Source: Paludibacter propionicigenes WB4
Lineage (GTDB): Bacteria > Bacteroidota > Bacteroidia > Bacteroidales > Paludibacteraceae
Length of the DNA: 64,000 bases
Direction of reading: 5' to 3'
Assembly: GCF_000183135.1 (NCBI RefSeq)
Contig: NC_014734.1
Coordinates: forward strand, 3,348,001 to 3,412,000
The notes beneath the pieces are model-generated. The model searched no databases. It was not told the origin of the DNA and saw only the letters and a list, made by a program, of their open reading frames with translations. Shown one piece after another: positions 50,485 to 60,090 of the stretch. Position 1 is the first letter of the stretch. Each line of letters opens with the position of its first letter. Both the position numbers and the translations under genes were made by a program.

Positions 50485-51975
50485 ATGGAATCATTTCTAA
50501 TCAGGGCTTTACAGCTAATCCTCAGTCTCTCGATTTTAGTAGTTTTACATGAATTTGGACACTTCGCTTTTGCGCGTTTGTTTAAAGTTCGCGTTGAAAA
50601 GTTTTATATGTTTTTCAACCCCAATTTTTCGTTGATTCGCGCAAAGAAAATTAATGGCAAATGGTCGTACAAGTTTTTCGCGAAGAATGTTCCGGCTAAT
50701 GAGCGTCCGAAGGTAAATGCTTACGGAGAACCTGTTCTCAACGCAAAGGGAAAACCGGTGATGGAGCAGATTCCACAATCTGAATTACCTGAAGGTGACT
50801 GGCGTAAATATCCCGATAATACAGAATGGGGTATTGGTTGGCTTCCTCTTGGAGGGTACTGCTCAATAGCCGGAATGGTGGACGAAACCAAGGACATTAC
50901 CCAAATGGCTTCGGAACCACAGCCTTGGGAATATCGTTCACGTTCTGTATGGCAACGTCTACCCATTATTGTAGGTGGAGTATTAGTGAATTTTGTGCTG
51001 GCAATGGTTATTTATTCGGCAGTTTTGTTTACTTGGGGACGTGAATATCTACCACTTAAGAATGCTAAATACGGATTACAGTTTTCTCAAATAATGCTTG
51101 ACAATGGATTTAAAAACGGAGACAAAATTGTAACTGTAGATGGTGAACCCGTTGAGCAACGTGCCGATGTTGTAGAAAAATTGCTGGTAGATGGAAAGCA
51201 GAATATAGTAGTTTCTAGAGGCGATAAGTTGATTGATTTACAATTACCTGCTGATTTTTCTCAAAAAGTTTTAAAGGCTCAGGAAGTTGATTTCGTGGCT
51301 GTTCGATTTCCTTTTGTGATTGATGAAGTGGTAAAAGGTTCGCCAGCTCAAAAAGGCGGTCTGCAATCAGGTGACAGTATTGTTGGAATTAATGGAAAGC
51401 AATTGTCTATTTATCAGGATATAGTTAGTGAGATGGAAACGTCGCGCAATACTCATGTTGATATCAATTACGTTCGGAAAGGTCGCTTAATGAGCTCAAA
51501 TGTTCAATTAACAGAAGATGGTAAACTCGGAGTTTCTGTACAGCAGAAATTTGCTGATATTCAGACTAAACGAACAGAATACGGTTTTCTCGCATCGATA
51601 CCTGCTGGTATAACTTTCGGTGTTGAAACATTGAAGAGCTATATAAAGCAATTCAAGCTAGTGTTTACAAAAGAAGGTTCAAAACAATTAGGTGGATTTG
51701 GTTCTATCGGAAAGTTGTTCCCAAAAATGTGGGATTGGCAGATATTCTGGCAAATGACTGCATTTTTATCAATCATACTGGCATTTATGAACTTCTTGCC
51801 TATACCGGGTCTGGATGGGGGATATGTTCTGTATCTTATTTATGAGATGATTACGGGTAAGAAGCCAAGTGATAAATTTCTTGAATATGCTCAAACCACA
51901 GGTATGTTTTTATTGCTTGCGTTGATGATATACGTGAACGGGAATGATTTGTTTAAAGCCATTTTCAATAAATGA
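50485..51975 (+). CDS. rseP: Site-2 zinc metalloprotease RseP
   Basis: 496 residues. The first membrane helix has HEFGH (22-26), the zinc motif; later are the central PDZ region (VVKGSPAQKGGLQSGDSIVGINGKQL) and the C-terminal NFLPIPGLDGGYV with the third metal ligand, between helices. Cleaves anti-sigma factors and other membrane substrates within the bilayer. It is longer than E. coli RseP (450), mainly by a soluble insert around residues 50-110, typical of the Bacteroidota form as far as I recall. The stop overlaps the next gene's ATG by 4 bases. Confidence 0.95.
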   Translation: MESFLIRALQLILSLSILVVLHEFGHFAFARLFKVRVEKFYMFFNPNFSLIRAKKINGKWSYKFFAKNVPANERPKVNAYGEPVLNAKGKPVMEQIPQSELPEGDWRKYPDNTEWGIGWLPLGGYCSIAGMVDETKDITQMASEPQPWEYRSRSVWQRLPIIVGGVLVNFVLAMVIYSAVLFTWGREYLPLKNAKYGLQFSQIMLDNGFKNGDKIVTVDGEPVEQRADVVEKLLVDGKQNIVVSRGDKLIDLQLPADFSQKVLKAQEVDFVAVRFPFVIDEVVKGSPAQKGGLQSGDSIVGINGKQLSIYQDIVSEMETSRNTHVDINYVRKGRLMSSNVQLTEDGKLGVSVQQKFADIQTKRTEYGFLASIPAGITFGVETLKSYIKQFKLVFTKEGSKQLGGFGSIGKLFPKMWDWQIFWQMTAFLSIILAFMNFLPIPGLDGGYVLYLIYEMITGKKPSDKFLEYAQTTGMFLLLALMIYVNGNDLFKAIFNK

Positions 51976-52337
51976 TTATGAAACCTATAGTACTTTGTTA
52001 TCCTAAGTGTGGGACTTGTCAGAAAGCCGAAAAGTGGTTGAAAACAAACGAAATTGAGTATGTTTATCGCCCCATCAAAGAAGAAAACCCTAATAAGGAT
52101 GAATTGAAATCTTGGATTGCAAAGAGTGAATTGCCTGTTGCTAAATTCTTTAATACGAGTGGATTGCTTTATAAAGAGTTCAATATGAAAGATAAAGTGA
52201 AGACTTTATCAGAAGATGAACTTATTGATATACTTTCCGGTAATGGAATGATGGTAAAACGTCCGATCTTGCTTGTTGAAAATACTGTTTTAGTTGGCTT
52301 TAAAGAAGAGGAATGGAAACAATTGTTTGCTAAATAA
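51972..52337 (+). CDS. ArsC/Spx-family thioredoxin-fold protein
   Basis: 121 residues of the ArsC/Spx/YffB family: VLCYPKCGTCQKAEKWLKTN with the CGTC pair, YRPIKEENPNKDELKSWIAKSELPVAKFFNTSGLLYKE, and DILSGNGMMVKRPILLVENTVLVGFKEEEWKQLF. Bacteroidota copies are often annotated as arsenate reductase, but no arsenic gene is near and Spx-like or YffB-like roles are equally possible. Overlaps rseP by 4 bases, so co-transcribed. A second ATG lies six bases downstream. Confidence 0.9.
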   Translation: MIMKPIVLCYPKCGTCQKAEKWLKTNEIEYVYRPIKEENPNKDELKSWIAKSELPVAKFFNTSGLLYKEFNMKDKVKTLSEDELIDILSGNGMMVKRPILLVENTVLVGFKEEEWKQLFAK

Positions 52338-52367
52338 GTCTGTACTTCGTCGTGATGCAGTTGTCTG

Positions 52368-53387
52368 TTACGATGTACAGTTTCTGCATATTTCGAATTG
52401 CTTTCGGTTTTGGAGGATTTTTCCTCTGAAATCGGAAGCTTTTTCATTATGCCAACAACTATGAAATGATTCAGCTGTGCGGATGTTACCGAATGAATAT
52501 TCAGATTCTTTATCAAAACAGCAAGGCAAAATATCCCCTTTTGTGTTGACTACTGCTCCGTTCCAGAGCCTCCAGCAGCGATTGGGTTGATTGCCTTTTA
52601 TTTCGTATTTTCCAACCTTGTTTTTTTTATAGCGGGAGTGTTTGTTTTTGCTTGTCATTAAAGTGTTACCATTCTCAAAATCATATAATTGTGCACTTTT
52701 GAGCCTTACTCTGTCTACTCCTAGTTTTTTGCCTAGTTTTTTTACCTCTTTAATTTGATGTTCATTAGTTTTTAATACCAAAAATTGAATTTCCAACAAA
52801 GGAGTTGCCGACTTCAAAAGCTTTTTCCATTTTACAAGTTCTTCAATTCCACGAAGTGTTTTTTGTAAATCTCCGCCAACACGGTAACTTTGGTATGCTT
52901 CTTGTGTAACCCCATCCAACGAAATAATAAGTTTATCCAAACCTGACAGGACAATTTTTTTAGCTGTTTCTTCGTTTATAAATTGAGCATTCGTTGATGT
53001 GCTCGTATAAATTCGTGCTTCATGTGCGTAGTTTATTAACTCGTTAAGTTGACGATGCAGGAAAGGTTCTCCCTGAAAATAGAGAATTATGTGTTGGAGA
53101 GTAGGTTTTAGCTCATCTACCAGTTTTTTGTAAAGATCAATATCAAAGGTGGTTTTATCCGACTTTTGCTTTTTCTGAATTCCAACTGGGCATTCCGGAC
53201 AGTGAAGGTTACAGTAGTTTGAAGCCTCAACCGAAATGAAACTGGGTGACAGGTTTCGTAATCGTTGCCATCCAAAGAATGACAAACGATATGAAATTTG
53301 TAATTTTACCCAATTAATAATTTTGTCAGCTGATAAATATCTGAAAAGATTTGAAAATCTTTTTACTTTATTTGCAGTTTGAAACAT
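52368..53387 (-). CDS. Radical SAM protein with SPASM-type C-terminus
   Basis: 339 residues. The radical-SAM triad is C59-x3-C63-x2-C66 (SNYCNLHCPECPVG). The C-terminal part has additional cysteine-rich segments (PCCFDKESEYSFGN and CRNCTS at the end) typical of a SPASM domain binding extra Fe-S clusters. In this class members modify peptides or build cofactors. No short precursor peptide gene was seen within the flanking 200 bases. The substrate is unknown. It converges on the ArsC-like gene. Confidence 0.9.
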   Translation of the reverse strand: MFQTANKVKRFSNLFRYLSADKIINWVKLQISYRLSFFGWQRLRNLSPSFISVEASNYCNLHCPECPVGIQKKQKSDKTTFDIDLYKKLVDELKPTLQHIILYFQGEPFLHRQLNELINYAHEARIYTSTSTNAQFINEETAKKIVLSGLDKLIISLDGVTQEAYQSYRVGGDLQKTLRGIEELVKWKKLLKSATPLLEIQFLVLKTNEHQIKEVKKLGKKLGVDRVRLKSAQLYDFENGNTLMTSKNKHSRYKKNKVGKYEIKGNQPNRCWRLWNGAVVNTKGDILPCCFDKESEYSFGNIRTAESFHSCWHNEKASDFRGKILQNRKQFEICRNCTS

Positions 53388-53582
53388 TATAATTATACTT
53401 TGTTATTCAAAAAATGTTTGATTTTCAATAATTTTGGAGCTTCTTATTAATAATACGTGTCCTGCTTAACAAAAAATGTCAAAATACCCTGCAAAGTAAT
53501 GCAATTCCGCTGAAAGATTGTATATTTGTAGCCAAAATGTCTAAAATAGAAATTAAATAACTTACAACAAAAATTCAAATTT

Positions 53583-55286
53583 ATGAGAAAGCAATTATTT
53601 TTCGCGGTTTCGATGGTGCTTGCGTTATTCTTTAGCTCATGTACTAAAGACATGACCGCTTTAGATCCTAGCTTGTTTAAATGTAATCCTAACCCGCTTG
53701 AGGTAAAAGGTGGTAAAGTTGATGCTACAGTTACCGGAACTTTTCCAGTTAAGTATTTTACAAAAAAAGCAACAGTTACTGTAACTCCAGTCTTGAAATT
53801 CGAAGGCAAGGAAGTTAAAGGAACACCGGTTACTTTTCAAGGTGAAAAAGTTGTTGGAAATAATCAAACTATTTCTTACAAATTAGGTGGAACTTATACT
53901 TTGAAAGCTTCTTTCAATTATGTTCCAGAAATGGCTAAATCTGAACTGTATCTTGAATTTAATGTGGTTACAAAGAAGAAAACCTATCAAATTCCAAGTG
54001 TAAAAGTTGCAGACGGAGTTGTTGCTACTTCTCAATTAGTTTCTACAAAAGCATCTGAATTAACTCCGGTGATTATTGCCGACAAATTCCAACGTGTTAT
54101 TCAACAAATGCAGGAAGCAGACATTATGTTCTTGATTCAACAATCAAAACTTCGTAAGACTGAAACCAGTTCTGCAGATGTAGTTGCGTTGACTAAAAAA
54201 ATTAAAGAAGTTTCCGATTCTCAAAACCAAAAAGTATCTGCTTTTGAAATCTCTGGTTATGCTTCTCCTGATGGTGGCATGAAATTGAATACTAATCTTG
54301 CTGAAAAACGTGAAGCTGTTACTGCTGAATTCTTGAACAAAGAATTGAAGAAGTTGAAAGCCAGCGTGAAAATTGACTCTAAATTCACAGCTGAAGACTG
54401 GGCTGGTTTCCAAGCATTGTTGGAAAAATCTAACATTCAGGACAAACAGGTAATTTTACGCGTTTTGACAATGTACACAGATCCTGAACAACGCGAACGT
54501 GAAATTAAAAACCTTTCAGTTGCATTTAAATCTATTGCAGAAGAAATTCTTCCTAAATTACGTCGTTCTCGTTTGAATTTGACTGTAGATGTAACAGGTA
54601 AATCTGATGCTGAAATTACTAAATTGGCTTCTGAAGATCCTTCAAAACTTTCTGTAGATGAATTGCTTTATGCAGCAACTCTTACTAACGACTTAGCTGC
54701 AAAAGCTGCTATTTATCAAAAAGTGACTGAAGTTTATCCTACAGATGCTCGCGGTTTCAATAATTTGGGTGTAGTTAAATATCAACAAGGTAATGTTGAA
54801 GATGCTTCTCGTTACTTTGCAAAAGCATTAGCACTTGATTCTAAATCAGCTGATGTAAATTATAACTCTGCTCTTACTTCTTTAGCTAAAGGTGATTTGA
54901 CTGCTGCTGAAGAATCATTTGGTAAAGCAGCCGGAACTTCTGGTAACATCAGCCAGGGCTTGGGTACTATCTATACTATCAAGGGTGACTATGCAAAAGC
55001 TAAAACATATTATGGATCAGTAGCTTCAAATAATGCTGCTTTGTTACAGATATTGAATGCTGATTATAGTGCTGCTCGTAATACGTTGTCTGCTGTGGCT
55101 AAACCAAATGCAACTACAGCTTACTTAGGTGCTGTAATTGGTGCCCGCACTAACGATCGTGATGCAGTTTATAGCAATCTTAAAAATGCTGTGAAACTTG
55201 ATAGCTCTTATGCATTGAAAGCTGCTAAAGATATTGAGTTTTCTAAATTTGCTACTGACGAAACTTTCCTTTCTATATTGAAGTAA
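53583..55286 (+). CDS. TPR lipoprotein with OmpA-like segment
   Basis: 567 residues. A lipoprotein signal (FAVSMVLALFFSSC, lipid cysteine C20) is followed by beta-rich repeats. An OmpA-C-terminal-like region (SAFEISGYASPDGGMKLNTNLAEKREAVTAEFL) and a series of TPR units (RGFNNLGVVKYQQGNVEDASRYFAKALALD) come after it. It probably links the outer membrane to peptidoglycan and to protein partners. Codons are biased to T-ending forms (GCT, ACT, GGT) more than in neighbours, which suggests high expression. It ends with an excellent terminator. Gene family recognised only by domains. Confidence 0.88.
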   Translation: MRKQLFFAVSMVLALFFSSCTKDMTALDPSLFKCNPNPLEVKGGKVDATVTGTFPVKYFTKKATVTVTPVLKFEGKEVKGTPVTFQGEKVVGNNQTISYKLGGTYTLKASFNYVPEMAKSELYLEFNVVTKKKTYQIPSVKVADGVVATSQLVSTKASELTPVIIADKFQRVIQQMQEADIMFLIQQSKLRKTETSSADVVALTKKIKEVSDSQNQKVSAFEISGYASPDGGMKLNTNLAEKREAVTAEFLNKELKKLKASVKIDSKFTAEDWAGFQALLEKSNIQDKQVILRVLTMYTDPEQREREIKNLSVAFKSIAEEILPKLRRSRLNLTVDVTGKSDAEITKLASEDPSKLSVDELLYAATLTNDLAAKAAIYQKVTEVYPTDARGFNNLGVVKYQQGNVEDASRYFAKALALDSKSADVNYNSALTSLAKGDLTAAEESFGKAAGTSGNISQGLGTIYTIKGDYAKAKTYYGSVASNNAALLQILNADYSAARNTLSAVAKPNATTAYLGAVIGARTNDRDAVYSNLKNAVKLDSSYALKAAKDIEFSKFATDETFLSILK

Positions 55287-55310
55287 GTTCGACAGCAATT
55301 AAATATGAAG

Positions 55311-55346
55311 AAATCCGATGCAAAAAATTGCATCGGATTTTTTTTG
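55311..55346 (+). terminator. Intrinsic terminator of the TPR/OmpA-like lipoprotein gene
   Basis: A perfect 13-bp stem AAATCCGATGCAA / TTGCATCGGATTT with an AAAA loop and an uninterrupted T-run. Confidence 0.95.
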
Positions 55347-55470
55347 TTTTATCTATGTTCAAATCGGATAAAATGTATCAGTTATAATTTAATGTGGATT
55401 TTTTGATACATTTAATGAACATTATAAGATAATCAACTCAACAACATTTTCATTTTCGGGCATTTAACCG

Positions 55471-55478
55471 TATATTTG
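55471..55478 (+). promoter_or_regulatory. -7 box of the rsfS-ftsH unit
   Basis: TATATTTG fits TAnnTTTG, 37 bases before the rsfS ATG. Confidence 0.55.
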
Positions 55479-55514
55479 TAACCATTTTCGTAAATATAGT
55501 AATTTGATAACAGA

Positions 55515-55874
55515 ATGATTGAAAACGAACAAATTGTAAATAAGATTGTTGAAGGAATACAAGAACGCAAAGGAAAAAATATAGTAATAGTTAATCTCAC
55601 AAAACTGCAGGAAGCACCCTGCTGTTATTTTGTAATATGTGAAGGTGATTCGAATACTCAAGTCAATGCAATAGCTCATTCAATAAAAGACTGGGTGCGT
55701 GAACAGATAAATGTAAAGCCCTTTGCTATAGATGGATTCGAGAATAGTGAGTGGATTGCAATGGATTACGGACAAATTATAGTTCATGTTTTTCAACGTC
55801 CTACCAGAGCATTCTATGATATTGAGCATTTATGGTCAGATGCTGATTTGAAAAAATTGGAGGATGTTCTTTAA
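55515..55874 (+). CDS. rsfS: Ribosomal silencing factor RsfS
   Basis: 119 residues of the Iojap/RsfS family, binding the L14 protein of the large subunit to prevent subunit joining in starvation. Features: IVEGIQERKGKNIVIVNL, CCYFVICEGDSNTQVNAIAHSIKDWVRE, the signature EWIAMDYGQIIVHVFQ and YDIEHLWSDAD. It precedes ftsH by 88 bases, a common Bacteroidota order (rsfS, ftsH, cdsA). Confidence 0.95.
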   Translation: MIENEQIVNKIVEGIQERKGKNIVIVNLTKLQEAPCCYFVICEGDSNTQVNAIAHSIKDWVREQINVKPFAIDGFENSEWIAMDYGQIIVHVFQRPTRAFYDIEHLWSDADLKKLEDVL

Positions 55875-55962
55875 TGTTTAAATTTTATTGAATTTAATCA
55901 AAACCAATGTACAAGTTTTTTGTTTTATCTATAACTAAATAACAAGAAAACAGAATAAAATA

Positions 55963-58101
55963 ATGGAAAATAAAGCTCCGAATCAAAAGCCAATAAAACC
56001 GACGAACAAATTCCCCAAATTCAGCTTTTCGTGGATTTATGGAACAATAATATTACTGCTTGTGGGATCGTATTTTATTAAAGGAAATACTCCTCCACAA
56101 AACATCAGCATGTCCACTTTCGAAGGATATGTAAAAGCGGGTATGGTAAAAAAGATTGATGTGTATAGTTCGAAAAATGAAGTAGAAGCACAATTAATTG
56201 ATTATACTAAAGTAGCCGTAGATACAAATTTTCTGAAAAGAACATTCGGTGCTGGTTATAAATCTTTTGCATTTAATGCCACTGCTCTGAAAGACTCCTT
56301 GAAGAGAAAAGATACTCAGATGCTGAAATTGGTTTACGGTAAGGACTACGAGACTTATTCAAAAGATCGCCTGCTTACGGTGACTGGTCCTGCTGAAGAA
56401 TTTGCCACTATGGTAAGAATTGCTAAAGAAAAATCGGGTGTAAGTGTCGATGTGACTTATAAAGATAGCCGTGATTATGTCAACTTATTCCTTTATAGTA
56501 TTTTGCCGATATTATTACTTGTGTTTTTCTTTATGTTCATTAATCGACGTATGTCAGGTCAAATGGGTGGTGGCTCTGGTGGTATCTTTAATGTAGGAAA
56601 GTCGAAAGCTCAGCTTTTTGACAAAGGTGACACAACCAATAAAGTAACTTTCAAAGACGTTGCAGGGCTGGCTGAGGCAAAACAAGAAATAGAGGAAATA
56701 GTCTCGTTTTTGAAAAATCCATTAAAATATACAGAGCTTGGCGGAAAAATTCCGAAAGGAGCTTTGCTGGTAGGCCCTCCGGGAACCGGTAAAACTTTAT
56801 TGGCTAAAGCTGTGGCTGGTGAGGCGGATGTACCTTTCTTTTCAATGTCGGGATCAGATTTTGTTGAAATGTTTGTGGGTGTGGGAGCTTCTCGTGTTCG
56901 TGATTTATTCCGTCAGGCTAAAGAAAAAGCTCCATGTATTATATTTATTGACGAAATTGATGCTGTGGGACGTGCCCGCGGAAAAAACCCGAATATGGGA
57001 AGTAATGATGAACGTGAAAATACATTGAATCAGTTGCTTACAGAGATGGATGGTTTCGGTTCAAACAGCGGTGTTATTATTCTGGCTGCAACTAACCGTG
57101 CAGACATTCTTGATAAGGCTCTTCTTCGTGCCGGACGTTTTGATCGTCAGATTCATGTTGATTTGCCGGATGTTCACGAGCGTAAACAAATCTTCAATGT
57201 TCATCTTCGTCCGATAAAAATTAATGAAACTGTAGATGTAAACTTCCTTTCTCGTCAAACTCCGGGATTCTCGGGTGCTGATATAGCTAATGTTTGTAAC
57301 GAAGCTGCTTTGATTGCTGCTCGTAAGAATAAGTCATTTGTAGAGAAACAGGATTTTCTTGATGCAGTTGACCGTATCGTTGGCGGACTGGAAAAGAAAA
57401 CTAAGATTACAACGAATGCAGAGAAGAAATCAATTGCTTATCACGAGGCTGGCCATGCTACTATCAGTTGGATGACTGAACATGCCAATCCGTTGGTAAA
57501 AGTAACTATAGTGCCTCGTGGTGAAGCCTTGGGCGCTGCATGGTATTTGCCTGAAGAACGTCAGTTGACAAACCGCGAACACATGCTGGATGAGATGTGC
57601 TCTACATTGGGTGGTCGTGCTGCTGAAGAAGTGTTTTTACATCAAATGTCGACAGGCGCTATAAATGATTTGGAGCGTGTAACTAAGCGCGCCTATTCGA
57701 TGGTGGCTTATTTCGGGATGAGTGATAAGCTTGCTAATATGAGCTATTATGATTCAACGGGTAACTCGGATTATGGTTTTACAAAACCATATAGCGAAAA
57801 GACGGCAGAATTGATAGACTCCGAAGCTAAGAATATTGTAGCAGTAGAATACGAACGTGCAAAGAAGATATTGTTGGATAATGCTGAAGGTCATAATAAA
57901 CTGGCAGAACTGTTGATAGAAAAAGAGGTTATTTTTGCTGAAGACTTAGAGAAAATATTTGGAAAACGCCCTTGGACTTCGAGAAATGACGAGTTGATGG
58001 CTCAGAATGGAAATGTAGATTCATTAGAAGATACTAATCCTGAAACTCCTGAATTGACCGAGAAAACTTCTGAAGAAAATGCTGATCAAGTAGCTGAATA
58101 A
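55963..58101 (+). CDS. ftsH: ATP-dependent zinc metalloprotease FtsH
   Basis: 712 residues. Two membrane helices near the N-terminus ([16 protein letters not shown] and [17 protein letters not shown]) flank a periplasmic domain. The AAA module follows: Walker A GPPGTGKT starting at residue 271, Walker [12 protein letters not shown], and the second-region homology with R fingers ([20 protein letters not shown]). The zinc motif HEAGH is at 494-498. The C-terminal tail is acidic ([14 protein letters not shown]). Membrane protein quality control. A terminator at 58131 follows. Confidence 0.97.
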   Translation: MENKAPNQKPIKPTNKFPKFSFSWIYGTIILLLVGSYFIKGNTPPQNISMSTFEGYVKAGMVKKIDVYSSKNEVEAQLIDYTKVAVDTNFLKRTFGAGYKSFAFNATALKDSLKRKDTQMLKLVYGKDYETYSKDRLLTVTGPAEEFATMVRIAKEKSGVSVDVTYKDSRDYVNLFLYSILPILLLVFFFMFINRRMSGQMGGGSGGIFNVGKSKAQLFDKGDTTNKVTFKDVAGLAEAKQEIEEIVSFLKNPLKYTELGGKIPKGALLVGPPGTGKTLLAKAVAGEADVPFFSMSGSDFVEMFVGVGASRVRDLFRQAKEKAPCIIFIDEIDAVGRARGKNPNMGSNDERENTLNQLLTEMDGFGSNSGVIILAATNRADILDKALLRAGRFDRQIHVDLPDVHERKQIFNVHLRPIKINETVDVNFLSRQTPGFSGADIANVCNEAALIAARKNKSFVEKQDFLDAVDRIVGGLEKKTKITTNAEKKSIAYHEAGHATISWMTEHANPLVKVTIVPRGEALGAAWYLPEERQLTNREHMLDEMCSTLGGRAAEEVFLHQMSTGAINDLERVTKRAYSMVAYFGMSDKLANMSYYDSTGNSDYGFTKPYSEKTAELIDSEAKNIVAVEYERAKKILLDNAEGHNKLAELLIEKEVIFAEDLEKIFGKRPWTSRNDELMAQNGNVDSLEDTNPETPELTEKTSEENADQVAE

Positions 58102-58130
58102 ATTTTCATTCTCCATGCTGAAATCATAAT

Positions 58131-58159
58131 AAACCGCTCTTTTAGGGCGGTTTATTTTT
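58131..58159 (+). terminator. Intrinsic terminator after ftsH
   Basis: AAACCGCTCT and AGGGCGGTTT pair (one G.U) with a short loop, then ATTTTTG. Confidence 0.75.
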
Positions 58160-58273
58160 GTCTGGGAAATAACTACGGTAATTGACTCAGAACTTAAATG
58201 CTACATTTTTATATTCGTTGTTTTGTATGCTAAAAGAAATAGTCGTTTTTCAATACAAAGAACAAAGTTTTGT

Positions 58274-58281
58274 TATCTTTG
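58274..58281 (+). promoter_or_regulatory. -7 box of the OmpA-like lipoprotein gene
   Basis: TATCTTTG fits TAnnTTTG, 23 bases before the ATG at 58305. This shows that the long open frame starting upstream at 58182 is not translated from there. Confidence 0.6.
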
Positions 58282-58304
58282 TAACTATTATTAAAAGTAC
58301 TCTT

Positions 58305-59189
58305 ATGAAAAAATACTTCAGATTAGTTATTGCAATAATCGCAATTTCGATGGGCATGATATCTTGTAGCCCTATTTATAAGTGTGGAGATCCGAAACCA
58401 GCTAAGAAATTGTTTCTCCCAAAATCAGTCCTTGCTGTTGTAAAAGAGCGTGACTCTCTTTGCACTACTTTATCTTCGCGTGAAAGTGAAATCCTCGGGT
58501 TGAAGAGAGATACTTCAAATTTAAAAGCTAGCATTGTTAAACTGGAGAAACAGAATGGGGAATTAATGGATAAAAATCTTTCTCAAAATCAACAATTCAG
58601 CAATTCTTTGAAGCAAAAATCTGCTGAACTTGCTGCGAAAGAAAAGCTACTGCAAGAAAGAGAAAATGCTTTAAATGATCTGAAAAAAGTAGTGGCTCGG
58701 CAGGATTCAATTACCAAAAGATTGAACAACGTTTTGCGCGATGCCCTTCTAGGATTTAAATCCGATGAGCTTTCTGTAGAAATAAAAAATGGAAAAGTTT
58801 ATGTTTCTATGTCAGATAAGCTGCTGTTTAAATCGGGAAGTGCTGCTATCGAATCAAAAGGAATTGATGCAATAAAGGTTCTGGCAGATGTTCTCAATAA
58901 GAATGCCGAAATTGATATATTGGTCGAAGGGCACACAGATAATATCCCTATCAAAACTGCGCTATATCAGGATAACTGGGATCTAAGTGTTGCCAGAGCT
59001 ATTTCTATTGTTCGAATTCTGACAAATGAATATCGGATTGCTCCAACCCGGTTGACTGCCTCAGGAAAAGGAGAATTCTCGCCAAGAGCATCAAATGCTA
59101 CGCCGGAAGGTAGAGCAAGTAACAGAAGAACCGAGATTATTCTTTCTCCTAAGCTTGATGAGATTATGAAACTGCTCAAAACAAACTAA
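58305..59189 (+). CDS. OmpA-family lipoprotein with coiled coil
   Basis: 294 residues. Lipoprotein signal (LVIAIIAISMGMISC, cysteine C21), then a long alpha-helical, heptad-like region (SSRESEILGLKRDTSNLKASIVKLEKQNGELMDKN). It ends with an OmpA/MotB peptidoglycan-binding domain (KLLFKSGSAAIESKGIDAIKVLADVL, VEGHTDNIPI, WDLSVARAISIVRIL, ASGKGEFSPRASN). Anchors the outer membrane to the cell wall. Start chosen at 58305 because the earlier in-frame codons overlap the promoter. It is inserted between ftsH and cdsA. Confidence 0.93.
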   Translation: MKKYFRLVIAIIAISMGMISCSPIYKCGDPKPAKKLFLPKSVLAVVKERDSLCTTLSSRESEILGLKRDTSNLKASIVKLEKQNGELMDKNLSQNQQFSNSLKQKSAELAAKEKLLQERENALNDLKKVVARQDSITKRLNNVLRDALLGFKSDELSVEIKNGKVYVSMSDKLLFKSGSAAIESKGIDAIKVLADVLNKNAEIDILVEGHTDNIPIKTALYQDNWDLSVARAISIVRILTNEYRIAPTRLTASGKGEFSPRASNATPEGRASNRRTEIILSPKLDEIMKLLKTN

Positions 59190-59228
59190 CAATAAAACAG
59201 AAAGTATTTTTAATTCCTTGTAATACGT

Positions 59229-60038
59229 ATGAATAATTTTGTAAAACGAACTTTGAGCGGCTTTTTATTTGTGACGTTGATTGTTGGTTCTATTTTAATC
59301 AGTAAATACTCTTTTGCTGTGTTTTTTGCTTTGATATGTGGTTGGGCCGTACGTGAGTTCCACCTGTTGACGAATAAGCAACAGGGTGTAAGTGTAAATT
59401 TAATTGCAGCCTTCGTTGGCGGAATCTTGTTATTTGCATCTTCATTTGTATATGCTTCCTGTATTTGGCGATATTCTTCATTCTCAATTTATGGCATTTA
59501 CGTTGTCTTTGTTTTGATATTGGAATTGTACAGAAAGCAAACTAATCCGATACATAATTGGGCTTATTTTATTCTTGGTCAGATTTTTATCGCTTTGCCG
59601 TTCTCGCTTCTCAATTTTATTCTTTTTATTAATGATTGGCAGCCGCTTGTTCTGTTGTCCGTTTTTGTAACTATTTGGGTGAATGATACAGGTGCATATC
59701 TCACCGGCGTAACTATTGGAAAACATCGGCTTTTTGAGCGAATTTCCCCAAAAAAATCGTGGGAAGGCTTCATTGGAGGAGGATTATTTGCGCTGCTTTC
59801 AGGATATGTGTTTTCGTTGCTCATTCCGGAAATCCAACTCGTTCACTGGCTCATTTTCTCTGAAATAATCGTTGTTTTCGGAACTTTTGGAGATTTGATA
59901 GAATCCTTGCAGAAGCGCACGGTGGGAGTGAAAGATTCAGGCGATTTAATACCCGGGCACGGCGGATTGCTGGACAGATTTGATAGCATGCTTTTGGCTG
60001 CACCGGTTATATTTATTTATTTGAGTTTGTTGTTTTAG
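59229..60038 (+). CDS. cdsA: Phosphatidate cytidylyltransferase
   Basis: 269 residues with about eight membrane segments. The family signature is the stretch GDLIESLQKRTVGVKDSGDLIPGHGGLLDRFDSML (S/D-x-x-K-R-x(4)-KDSG..IPGHGG..DR.DS). Another conserved part is WVNDTGAYLTGVTIGKHRLFERISPKKSWEGFIGG. Makes CDP-diacylglycerol from phosphatidate and CTP. Followed after 52 bases by an acyltransferase gene, so the two form a phospholipid synthesis unit. Confidence 0.95.
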   Translation: MNNFVKRTLSGFLFVTLIVGSILISKYSFAVFFALICGWAVREFHLLTNKQQGVSVNLIAAFVGGILLFASSFVYASCIWRYSSFSIYGIYVVFVLILELYRKQTNPIHNWAYFILGQIFIALPFSLLNFILFINDWQPLVLLSVFVTIWVNDTGAYLTGVTIGKHRLFERISPKKSWEGFIGGGLFALLSGYVFSLLIPEIQLVHWLIFSEIIVVFGTFGDLIESLQKRTVGVKDSGDLIPGHGGLLDRFDSMLLAAPVIFIYLSLLF

Positions 60039-60090
60039 CCAGTTGATAGGGCTTAATTGAAAATATCAATTCGTATAATCAAAGAAAATT

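Noticed and set aside
58182-58304. N-terminal extension of the OmpA-like lipoprotein
   Set aside because: It crosses a -7 promoter box (58274-58281), and the lipoprotein signal begins only at 58305.
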